Positions 1 through 7,783 of a stretch of 49,033 nucleotides of DNA are shown here, piece after piece (the first letter of the stretch is position 1; each line of letters begins with the position of its first letter). Position numbers and translations under genes: made by a program. The DNA is from Haloarcula amylolytica JCM 13557 (lineage in GTDB: Archaea > Halobacteriota > Halobacteria > Halobacteriales > Haloarculaceae): contig NZ_AOLW01000011.1 in the NCBI RefSeq assembly GCF_000336615.1, positions 1 to 49,033 on the forward strand. Reading direction: 5' to 3'. Under the pieces are notes generated by a model. That model did not search any database. It had not been told where the DNA came from and saw only the letters and a program-made list of their open reading frames with translations.

Positions 1-29
1 GCGCCATCAGAGATGTGTATAAGAGACAG
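1..29. other. Untrimmed Nextera/Tn5 adaptor
   Basis: Bases 11-29 are exactly the 19-bp Tn5 mosaic end (AGATGTGTATAAGAGACAG). Bases 1-10 resemble an error-containing tail of the Nextera read-1 adaptor. This is library sequence, not genome; genomic sequence starts at about base 30. Confidence 0.95.
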
Positions 30-829
30 TTACGGGGGAGATGCAAGCAGTCATCGGCGGGGACGAAGTGCCAGATGCCGACCGGCTTCGAGCACTACTC
101 GAAGAAGCTGACACGCACAGGCGTACCGTCGTCCGTGCGCAGTACGAACGCATCACGGGCGGACCGCCGACGGACGAGGAGCCCGAGAGCGTGGTGTCCA
201 GTCTCGCGACGTGGCTCTACGCTCACGATGGGAGCAGTAAGGAAATTGCCGACCGCGTCGCCGTCGAATTCGACGGCGTAACCATCGACGACCTCTACGA
301 TCTCTTCGAGACGGCGTGGCGGGGTGACTCGTTCTCCGAGGAAGCCCTCGTCGACCCGACGGTCGTCCAGCAGGCCAAGCGGTACGAGCGGGCACGGCGG
401 CTCCTCGAAGCATCCGATAGCGAGGCCTCGCTCTGGTCGCAACTCCGCGACGCGTCGAAACGACTCGCCGAAGACCATCCGAATCACCCAGTCACGGCCG
501 ACGTGAGCGAGATGCTCAGTCGGTCGCAGCCGCCGAGTGTCGACGATGTAGAACAACTCCTCGATGCGGCGGAGAACCCGTTCACGGTCGACGAGCGGCT
601 CGCGGAACTCGCCGCGGACCTGCAGTCCGAGCACCCCGACCACGACATCACCGACGAGATTGTCGATGCAGCAGCGGGTACCCGCTCGCCGAGTGAGGAA
701 CGGGTGGGGGAACTGATCGAAGAAGCTGAACAGGTGCTTGCGGGCGTGGACGAGCAGTTGCGGCGGATTCAGGAGACGATGGATGACCTACCGGATGGCG
801 CTGTCGTGTTGATCGAGTCGCTCGACTGA
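30..829 (+). CDS. C-terminal part of a large BREX protein, probably BrxC/PglY (5' end missing)
   Basis: The reading frame is open from the first genomic base to the TGA at 827-829, so the ATG at 41 need not be the start; the gene is cut by the contig end. About 265 acidic, mostly helical residues are left. Two stretches look alike, RLAEDHPNHPVTADV near residue 145 and DLQSEHPDHDITDEI near residue 200, which suggests an internal repeat. No catalytic motif remains. The call rests on position: in BREX loci the large AAA+ protein BrxC (PglY) precedes pglX, and the downstream genes here are pglX, pglZ and a helicase. Any other large BREX-associated protein is possible. A promoter-like box and a new leaderless start follow the stop. 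Confidence 0.5.
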
Positions 830-854
830 CACACCGGCGTTGCAAAACACCGAA

Positions 855-862
855 GTTATTTA
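855..862 (+). promoter_or_regulatory. TATA-like box for the wHTH/nucleotidyltransferase pair
   Basis: An AT-rich TTATTTAT stretch lies about 27-34 bases before the GTG at 889, the usual spacing for a haloarchaeal promoter with a leaderless transcript. It suggests the following two genes are transcribed apart from the upstream BREX gene. Confidence 0.5.
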
Positions 863-888
863 TCATCAGTTCGTAAATATGCAACGTA

Positions 889-1809
889 GTGTACACTGAG
901 GCGGAGCTTCGGGCGCTGGAAGCCCTGCAAGGAGAGTCGACGGTTTCGGGACTCGCCGAGGAACTAGACCGGAGTCGCAGTTACGTGTCCGAACTCGTTG
1001 CCCGGATGGAGTCGAAGGGGTTGGTTCACACCAGCCGTGAGGGAAGGCAGAAGCGGATCAATCGGTCAGACGCCCGAGCCATCGAACTGTTCGACAGCTT
1101 CGTCCAACAGTACACCCACATCCCGTTTCCCGAACTGCTCGGCGGCGCAACGCTACGTATTCTGTACTACCTGCAGTCGCCGGCGACTGCCACCCAGCTC
1201 GCGGAGCAAGTCGATGTACATCGGAGCACGGTACATCGGTCGTTATCCCCGCTGGAGAACCGCGGAATGATCTACAAGTCGGACGGGAAGTACACGCTCA
1301 ACGACGACTTCGAGGAGCTATCTACCGTGGCCCGTGAGTTTGCGCACTTGCGGCACAGACACCGCGTCGAAGACTACGCGGAGCCGTTCACAATCCGCTG
1401 GGAATCGCTGGACGAGTTTCTCGTCCAGACCCGCACCGAGATCGAGGCAGGCGCGTTCCACCTAACGGGGCCGGAACTGTTCCAAGCGTACGATCTCCCG
1501 TTACTGGCTCGTCAGCGTCGATACTACCTGTACTCGGAGTCAGTTGTAGAGGTCTCGCCGGCGGAGCTGTGTTGCCATATGCTCGTGATCGACGACGGAA
1601 CGCGCTCGCAGTCCTACTGCCTCCTCTTGCTCAGCGAGACGGCAATCGACCGCGAGGAGTTGCTCGGAGCCGCGCAAAAGTACGAGGTCGACGAACAGGT
1701 GTCGAGCCTCCTCGAATACCTCGACACTGAGGGCGAGCGTCGGTCGGGACCCCTCCCACGATGGGTGGAGTTCCGTGAGCTCGCCGACGAATACGGGGTG
1801 GCAGTATGA
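889..1809 (+). CDS. Double winged-helix DNA-binding protein, likely regulator or antitoxin partner
   Basis: The protein has 306 residues and a GTG start chosen for its distance to the TATA-like box. Two helix-turn-helix segments are visible. Residues about 5-60 carry a MarR/ArsR-like winged helix (TVSGLAEELDRSRSYVSELV). Residues about 85-140 carry a second (TATQLAEQVDVHRSTVHRSL). The C-terminal half (about 150-300) is unrecognised and may bind a partner or ligand. The stop overlaps the next start by four bases (ATGA), so the gene is translationally coupled to a nucleotidyltransferase. That order, HTH protein then nucleotidyltransferase, is like AbiE-type toxin-antitoxin pairs. The pair sits inside a BREX operon, so it may be an added defence module or a regulator of the locus. 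Function is inferred. Confidence 0.75.
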   Translation: MYTEAELRALEALQGESTVSGLAEELDRSRSYVSELVARMESKGLVHTSREGRQKRINRSDARAIELFDSFVQQYTHIPFPELLGGATLRILYYLQSPATATQLAEQVDVHRSTVHRSLSPLENRGMIYKSDGKYTLNDDFEELSTVAREFAHLRHRHRVEDYAEPFTIRWESLDEFLVQTRTEIEAGAFHLTGPELFQAYDLPLLARQRRYYLYSESVVEVSPAELCCHMLVIDDGTRSQSYCLLLLSETAIDREELLGAAQKYEVDEQVSSLLEYLDTEGERRSGPLPRWVEFRELADEYGVAV

Positions 1810-2618
1810 GGCGGCGGTTCGACAGCGAGTACATCGAGTCTGAACTGCGACGGGTCGGCGGGCAGCTCGAAACCGAACTGACCGTCTATCTGATCGGCGG
1901 CGGTGCGATGGCGTTCCGCGGCCTCAAGAACACCACCAAGGACATCGACCTCATCGTTAGCGACGGCGATGACCTGCGAGTGCTACAGGCAGTCTTGCTG
2001 GACAACGGGTACGACATCGTCAAAGAACCCGGCGAGGAGTACGACGACCTCGGAGCGCAGCGGATCCTCGAAAACGACGACGGGTGTCGTATCGACGTTT
2101 TCAACCAACAGGTGATCGACAAGCTCGTCCTCTCGGAGGGGATGCGCCGGCGGAGCGACCGCTATCTCGACGCCGGGAGGCTGTCGGTCGCGCTGGTCAG
2201 TTCTGCGGACATCTTCCTGTTCAAGTCGGTCGCCGGGCGAACGGACGACATCGAGGACATGGTGTCGCTCGTGCAGACCGAACTCGATTTCGACGTCATC
2301 GAGGACGAACTGGAGCAGCAGATCGACTTGCTGGGACAGGAGCTGTTCGTCACCCACGCGAACGAGGCGCTACTGGAACTCGAAGGGCAGCACAACATCT
2401 CGACGCCGTTGGCCGAGCGGGTCTCCGAGATCACCGAACGCGTGTACCGGGAACTCGAAGTGTTGCAGGCCCTCGACGAGTCGATCTCCCGGGCAGAGTT
2501 GCAAGCCGCGGTCGACCTCGCTCCCGAGGACGTAGACGAGGCCATCGAACATCTCGTAGCGAAGGACGTCGTCGCGGTCGAAGACGACGCGATAGGCCGG
2601 AAATCGACCACGCTCTAA
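1806..2618 (+). CDS. Minimal nucleotidyltransferase (DUF6036/AbiEii-like), possible toxin
   Basis: The protein has 270 residues. The nucleotidyltransferase-fold signature is clear: a glycine-rich loop GGGAMA at residues 31-36, the metal-binding pair D46/D48 in TKDIDL, and a third acidic residue D97 in CRIDVF. A later DIFLFKSVAGRTDDIEDM segment (about 135-152) matches the helical part of DUF6036/AbiEii-type enzymes. Residues 200-270 look like a small helical or winged-helix tail. The key residues are present, so it is probably active. Family members transfer nucleotides to RNA or protein, and several act as toxins. Its start overlaps the stop of the wHTH gene. The pair lies between the probable brxC and pglX1, a position that suggests a defence accessory. 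Confidence 0.75.
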   Translation: MRRRFDSEYIESELRRVGGQLETELTVYLIGGGAMAFRGLKNTTKDIDLIVSDGDDLRVLQAVLLDNGYDIVKEPGEEYDDLGAQRILENDDGCRIDVFNQQVIDKLVLSEGMRRRSDRYLDAGRLSVALVSSADIFLFKSVAGRTDDIEDMVSLVQTELDFDVIEDELEQQIDLLGQELFVTHANEALLELEGQHNISTPLAERVSEITERVYRELEVLQALDESISRAELQAAVDLAPEDVDEAIEHLVAKDVVAVEDDAIGRKSTTL

Positions 2619-2732
2619 CAGGGCCGCCACCCTCGGCGAGCGCGGCGCTGAACGGATGGGGCGTTTCGCAGCCCGCTCGCGTTCTGATGGCTCCAAAAGA
2701 GTGTCATGTGTCTGGGAGAGTATCTCGGCAGC

Positions 2733-2951
2733 ATGTCTAGAGTCGGGAACGAGGAAGCCGTTGCCACTGTAGCAACGGTCTCGCTGCCGGAAGACGGATT
2801 TCGCGAGGACGACCGCTGAGAGGGGCTCATCAACAGCCCCGAGAGCATCCTCGGGGCGGACTGCTCGGTCGGCCTGTCTCCGAGTGCTAATCTAACCGCC
2901 GTCCGAGAGATCGAGGGACAATCTTCAAGACATCGCAATGGCTCTGCTTGA
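2733..2951 (+). pseudogene. Possible broken small ORF in the gap before pglX1
   Basis: The 351-base gap between the nucleotidyltransferase and pglX1 holds one frame worth noting. A 28-codon ORF starts at the ATG at 2733 and stops at the TGA at 2817-2819. The same frame then stays open to a TGA at 2949-2951. The part after the first stop has mostly G or C in third positions, as real genes here do. I do not recognise the product. It may be a relic of a gene interrupted by one stop, or chance in G+C-rich DNA. The last part of the gap also carries the pglX1 upstream element. Confidence 0.2.
2919..2931 (+). promoter_or_regulatory. CAAnnTTCAAGA element upstream of pglX1
   Basis: The sequence CAATCTTCAAGAC begins 51 bases before the pglX1 ATG. 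Near-identical copies begin 50 bases before pglX2 and 43 bases before the helicase. It may be a weak TATA region or a regulator-binding site shared by the BREX genes. Confidence 0.4.
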
Positions 2952-2969
2952 AACATCACGGATTCTCGT

Positions 2970-5900
2970 ATGGACGGACAATCTACCCACCCCCGCAAGG
3001 CCCAGCTCGACAAGGAAGAACGCGAGCATCTCGAAGCCGTCGTCACCGAGATGCGCGACCGGGTCGAGGCGAACGTTCGCTACCAGCTCGAAGACGAGTA
3101 CGGCCTCGACGAGAAGCCGGACACCGTCGGAGCAAGCGCCGACGAGTCCTCCCTCGCTGCCGCTCGCGAGGACGGCGACGCGTCCCTGAGCGAGACGCAG
3201 GAAAACCTGGTCGAGGCTATCGAACTCGAAGCCGCCGATGGCCACGATTGGGAGGCCGCTCACGAGCAGTATATCACGGGCGTCGGCTACACTATCGTCA
3301 ACCGTCTGGCGGCGCTCCGTTGTATGGAGGTTCGGGACTTCATCGACGACGAAGTCACGTCGTTCCGCGACGACGGTCTCACGCCGGCCGCTGACCGGTT
3401 GGTTACCGAGGAGTTCATGCTGGAGGAGGAGGCCGTCCTCGAAGCCTATCGGAACGAATGCGACGCCCTCGCTGATGAAATAGAGATCCTCTTCGACCGC
3501 TCGACCGCCTACAGCCTGATCGACCCCGACGACGACACCTACGAAGATCTCTGCGGAATGCTGGACGAGGTCCCCGACGAAGTCTGGCGGGCCGACGACG
3601 TGCTGGGCTGGGTGTACGAGTACTACAACGTCAAACTCCTCGATGACCTGCGTCGGAAGGGCGACCGCGAAGGATTGGAGCCCGAAGACGTGCCGGCGGC
3701 GAACCAGTTCTACACGCCCCATTGGGTCGTCCGGATGCTCACCGACAACTCGCTCGGCAAACTCTATCTCGAAGACAACGGAACGCTGCAGGAGACCGTC
3801 GAAGCACAGGACGCGCTGACGCCGGACGAGCGCAAGAACCGGCCACTCTCCCCCGACGAATCCCCGGACTTGGCGGATTTCTGTACCTATCTCGTTCCCT
3901 CGGAGGAGGAAGGCGAGCCACCGGCGTTCGACGGCCCAGAAGACATTCGCGTCATCGACCCGGCCTGTGGAAGCGGCCACTTCCTCCTGTACGCGTTCGA
4001 TGTCCTGGAGCGCATCTGGCGAGCAGAGACCGACCTTGACCACGCGGAGATTCCGCGGGAGATTCTGCGGCACAACCTCCATGGTGTCGACCTCGATATG
4101 CGGGCCTGCCAACTGGCCGCGTTCAATCTCTATCTGAAAGGGCGGACGCGTGCCGAGGCCGAAGGGGCAACTGGCTTCGATATGCCAGAAGTCGGCATCG
4201 TCTGTGCTGACGCGAAGGTGGCCGACATCGAGGGCGTCGAGGAAGTGTTCGACGAGGTCGCTGATGGGAAGGGTGATGTTGAGAACGCACTGCGGCGGAT
4301 TCTCGATGCATTCGAGGAAGTCCACGGCCTCGGAAGCCTGCTGGATGTTCGTGGGACGCTTGGCGAACTGTTTGAAGACGGAATTGATCAAGAGAGCGTC
4401 CAGATTACTCTGGAAGATGACCCGACTGAGCATCACACGCTCGGGCAGATTCTCCACAGCCTTCGAGAGGCTGTTGACGAGCACCGGGAGGAAGACTCGT
4501 TCTTAGCGCAGGATTTGCGGAGCTTCGTACGCCTGTTGGATGTGTTGGCACAGGACTACGATGTTGCGTTGATGAATCCGCCGTATGGTTCAGTTAACCG
4601 TATGCCAGATGTGGTCGAGGAGTATGTCGGAGAGAAGTATGAGTATGCCGCCGAGTTCTACATCAACTTCTTTGAGGTATGTGAGTCAGTAACAAAAGGG
4701 CGTGGGCGAGTCGGGATGCTTGTTCCTTGGAGCTTCATGTTCAAAGATAAGTATCAGAGATTTCGAGAAGACTTTGTTGGGAAGCGAGGACAGTTTGATT
4801 TCCTTTCCGAATTTGGATACGGAATTCTCGATAATGCGACTGTTGGGACAGTCGGAACAGTAGTGCGGACAAATGTAGAAGACGTTACTAGCAAGGGAAC
4901 GTTCCTCCGGTTGCACGATATCGATAACAAAAAGAAGGAGTCCGAGTTTATCCGGGTTCTTACTGGAGAAACCGAAGAAATCAAACGGCATTTTGAGGTT
5001 GATCTGAGTCAGTTTGCCTCTATTCCCGGAACTTCTATATGCTACTCAATTCCAGAAGAAGTACGAGAACTACACAAAGAGGAGTTGAAAATCGATGCAG
5101 ACCAAGCAGACATTGATGGAAAGTCGATCGCATACGCTCGCCAAGGGCTTACCACCGGCGACGATGATCGATTCATACGACTTCATTGGGAAGTAGAGGA
5201 CTACGAAACGTTTAGCCCAATCTCGAAAGGTGGCCCAGTTGCATGGATGGTTCCACAGGTACACGAAACTGTGGAGTGGGGAGATTCTGGTGAGACGATT
5301 AAGCGGTCACCCAGTGAATTCCGGACAAGAAACGAGGAACATTACGGGAAGAGGGGGCTTACTTGGACGTATATTAAAAGGACCGGACGGAGGTTCGGTT
5401 ATTTCCCGTCAGGAGGTTTGTACAGTAATACTGGGTATATGCTGATTCCTCGTGATGATCGGGATTTGTGGAAAACACTTGCAATACTCAATTCCTCCCT
5501 ATATCACTGTCTGATGTTGTCGCTAACGACGGAGAGACATTGGAACTCCGGTGAGATTGGCAGCTTGCCGTGGAAAAGACCTCTCGATTCCGAAGAACAA
5601 TTATCGACACTTGCCCAGAAGCAGTATCAAACAATTGCGAAATTACGCTCTGATGACCCAAAAAGTCCGTTCTATTCTGGGCCAGGGCTGTTACCTAATG
5701 AGTGTTCCAGTAGTGTTTATCAGCATTCACACGCCGAATTGGCCAAGCAGGGAGAGGAAGGAGTCTCGATCAGGGAGGGAGATACGATCGGTGAAGCGGC
5801 TGTGGCCATACGTAATCAGGAACTGAAACGCAGGCAACGTACAGAAGATTTCTCTGATCAAATCGACGAGATCGTCTATACAACCCTCGGTGTTTCCAAG

Positions 5901-7340
5901 AACACGAGGCAGCAAATCCGCCAAGAAATCTTCCTACGAACAGCGGAAGACCCCGAAGACCGCGAAGTCCCCGACCCTGAGTCCGTCCCTGAAGTCCCCG
6001 ACAACCTCGACAAGCAGGTCAAAGACCTCGTCCACCACTTCGCGATGGAGGCTGTCCGCGAGGAATCGGACGGTATCATCCCAGTCGAAGGCGCGGACGA
6101 ACAGGCGGATATGCTCGACCGTATCGTCGAGCGGTTCGAGGACGCATACGGTGAGTACGCCGAAGACCGACTCGTCGAAGTTGACGACATCCTCGGGGCC
6201 GAGTCCGCCGCCGACGAGGCCTACCCCAACCTCCGGGCGTTCGTCGAGGACGACCTCTTCGCCTACCACGTCGACACGATGGAGAACACGCCGATCCTCT
6301 GGAAGCTCAGTACGGCGCGGCTCCTCGCCGACGCCGAGAGCGAGGGCTTTGCGTGCTTCGTCGACTATCACCAACTCGACGCCAGCCTCTTCGACCGCCT
6401 CGGCAACACCTATCTCGAACCACGGAAATCTGCCCTCCGCGACCGGCAAGCGGCGGCGAACCAGCGCCGGAACGACGAGTCGCTCTCTACGAGCGAACGC
6501 GCCGACGCGACCGAGGAGTTCGAGTTCTGTTCGAGCGCCCTCGAACAGATCGCAGAATTCGAAGCGGTACTTCAGGAACTCGGGTCGACGAGCGAGCGGG
6601 ACTTCGACGACGGCGACCGCGAACGCGTGGATGGACTGGCCCCCAAGGTCGCCGCGTTCCGCGAGGAGACTGCGGCACGCATCGAGACGCTCGAACGACT
6701 CCGCGAGGTGAACGGCGAGGAGTGGTTCCAAGACACCTTCTCCGATGGCTTCTGGGACAAGGTCGACGAGTGGCGCGACGAGTGGCTGGACGCCCTCAGA
6801 GAACTCGAACACGCCTGCGAGGAGTACGCCAAGCCCAGCGACGAGCCCGTCGAAGCCCACCTCGCCGACCTCTTCGACTACTTCAACTGGCGGCTCAAGG
6901 GTTCGGACCACTACTCCAGCACGGGCATCCTCTTCATGACGTACTACTTCGAGCGCGAAGGGAGCGACCTTCTCGATGAGGACGGCGAGCCATTCGACAC
7001 CCTCACCGAAGATGAGGAACTGCTCGCGTCGCTCGCGACGGGCATCGACGACGCGTCCGTCCTCGACGACGAGTACCTCCAACAGATTGCAGCCGAGGAA
7101 GATGTCGACGACGTGGACGAACTCCCACCGTTAGCGGAGTTCAAGGCGCTCGCCGCGGAGATCGACGACCGCTGCCAGACTGTGGACAAACAGATTCCCG
7201 CGGATTGGGCAGACCGAGCGTTGTCGGAAATCACGACCGCCGGCTACCAACCCAACCACAAACACGGCGTCGCGATCAACATCACGCCGCTGGCCGAGCA
7301 AGACATCGTCCCCGAAATCGTCGAGGACAAAGTGCTGTAA
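2970..7340 (+). CDS. pglX: BREX DNA adenine methyltransferase PglX, copy 1
   Basis: The protein has 1456 residues, the large size usual for PglX. The S-adenosylmethionine-binding motif DPACGSGHF is at residues 330-338 and the amino-methyltransferase motif NPPY at 536-539. PglX is expected to N6-methylate adenine in a host recognition sequence, so that the BREX system tells host DNA from phage DNA. Residues about 1-600 and 985-1456 closely match PglX2 encoded at 10055. The middle (about 600-985, bases about 4680-5930) is divergent and clearly more A+T-rich than the rest, as expected of an imported target-recognition domain. The start MDGQ is supported by its match to the PglX2 start. Compared with PglX2 it has about 20 extra residues near position 40. 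A small membrane protein gene follows after nine bases. Confidence 0.92.
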   Translation: MDGQSTHPRKAQLDKEEREHLEAVVTEMRDRVEANVRYQLEDEYGLDEKPDTVGASADESSLAAAREDGDASLSETQENLVEAIELEAADGHDWEAAHEQYITGVGYTIVNRLAALRCMEVRDFIDDEVTSFRDDGLTPAADRLVTEEFMLEEEAVLEAYRNECDALADEIEILFDRSTAYSLIDPDDDTYEDLCGMLDEVPDEVWRADDVLGWVYEYYNVKLLDDLRRKGDREGLEPEDVPAANQFYTPHWVVRMLTDNSLGKLYLEDNGTLQETVEAQDALTPDERKNRPLSPDESPDLADFCTYLVPSEEEGEPPAFDGPEDIRVIDPACGSGHFLLYAFDVLERIWRAETDLDHAEIPREILRHNLHGVDLDMRACQLAAFNLYLKGRTRAEAEGATGFDMPEVGIVCADAKVADIEGVEEVFDEVADGKGDVENALRRILDAFEEVHGLGSLLDVRGTLGELFEDGIDQESVQITLEDDPTEHHTLGQILHSLREAVDEHREEDSFLAQDLRSFVRLLDVLAQDYDVALMNPPYGSVNRMPDVVEEYVGEKYEYAAEFYINFFEVCESVTKGRGRVGMLVPWSFMFKDKYQRFREDFVGKRGQFDFLSEFGYGILDNATVGTVGTVVRTNVEDVTSKGTFLRLHDIDNKKKESEFIRVLTGETEEIKRHFEVDLSQFASIPGTSICYSIPEEVRELHKEELKIDADQADIDGKSIAYARQGLTTGDDDRFIRLHWEVEDYETFSPISKGGPVAWMVPQVHETVEWGDSGETIKRSPSEFRTRNEEHYGKRGLTWTYIKRTGRRFGYFPSGGLYSNTGYMLIPRDDRDLWKTLAILNSSLYHCLMLSLTTERHWNSGEIGSLPWKRPLDSEEQLSTLAQKQYQTIAKLRSDDPKSPFYSGPGLLPNECSSSVYQHSHAELAKQGEEGVSIREGDTIGEAAVAIRNQELKRRQRTEDFSDQIDEIVYTTLGVSKNTRQQIRQEIFLRTAEDPEDREVPDPESVPEVPDNLDKQVKDLVHHFAMEAVREESDGIIPVEGADEQADMLDRIVERFEDAYGEYAEDRLVEVDDILGAESAADEAYPNLRAFVEDDLFAYHVDTMENTPILWKLSTARLLADAESEGFACFVDYHQLDASLFDRLGNTYLEPRKSALRDRQAAANQRRNDESLSTSERADATEEFEFCSSALEQIAEFEAVLQELGSTSERDFDDGDRERVDGLAPKVAAFREETAARIETLERLREVNGEEWFQDTFSDGFWDKVDEWRDEWLDALRELEHACEEYAKPSDEPVEAHLADLFDYFNWRLKGSDHYSSTGILFMTYYFEREGSDLLDEDGEPFDTLTEDEELLASLATGIDDASVLDDEYLQQIAAEEDVDDVDELPPLAEFKALAAEIDDRCQTVDKQIPADWADRALSEITTAGYQPNHKHGVAINITPLAEQDIVPEIVEDKVL

Positions 7341-7349
7341 GTCGGATCC

Positions 7350-7781
7350 ATGAGCAACGAAGTCGAATTCCCGGTCGGGAAAGCGATTCTTGCGATGCTC
7401 TGCGGAGCATCGCTGTTCCCGATTAGCTACCCTGTATCGTACTTTTTCGGGTACCTCGGCGTACTGAGTTGGGACTCCGTCGCGATGTGGGGCTTTCTTG
7501 GCCCGATGTTCGTCATCGGTGTCCCAGTCGTGCTGTATGATCTCCCTGAGCGGTTTGCGGAGAAGCTGACCGGGTACTGGCTACTCGTGGCTAGCGTCGG
7601 GTGGGTGACACTCATCAGTACAATGCAGTTTTTCAATTCAGCCGTCCCAGAGTCACGTATGAATGTCTACGCGATGGGCACGACGTTGCTCATTGTTGTT
7701 TCGGCTCTCTCGATAGCAGCCTACCTTGACTACACCAACGCACCGGTAGACGAGTATCTCGACGGTCTCCGTCCCAACTGA
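7350..7781 (+). CDS. Small four-helix membrane protein inside the BREX operon
   Basis: The protein has 143 residues and about four hydrophobic segments: residues about 10-35, 42-65, 76-95 and 105-125. Charged stretches lie between and after them, ending in an acidic tail. No known domain was recognised. It lies nine bases after pglX1 and two bases before pglZ, on the same strand, so it is almost certainly co-transcribed with both. A membrane protein is not among the core BREX proteins I know (BrxA, BrxB, BrxC, PglX, PglZ, helicase or BrxL). Its place between two core genes points to a BREX-linked role, perhaps as an accessory effector at the membrane, but nothing in the sequence proves this. 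Confidence 0.7.
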   Translation: MSNEVEFPVGKAILAMLCGASLFPISYPVSYFFGYLGVLSWDSVAMWGFLGPMFVIGVPVVLYDLPERFAEKLTGYWLLVASVGWVTLISTMQFFNSAVPESRMNVYAMGTTLLIVVSALSIAAYLDYTNAPVDEYLDGLRPN

Positions 7782-7783
7782 TT

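Noticed and set aside
2817..2819. In-frame TGA as a recoded selenocysteine codon
   Set aside because: No selenocysteine insertion element is visible and haloarchaea are not known to use selenocysteine; a relic or chance frame is simpler.
2925..4484. Long minus-strand open frame (519 codons) opposite pglX1; similar frames at 9809-11431 and 5934-7082
   Set aside because: High G+C genes give long open frames on the other strand. The plus-strand products carry clear PglX and PglZ motifs, while these read as biased, motif-free sequence.
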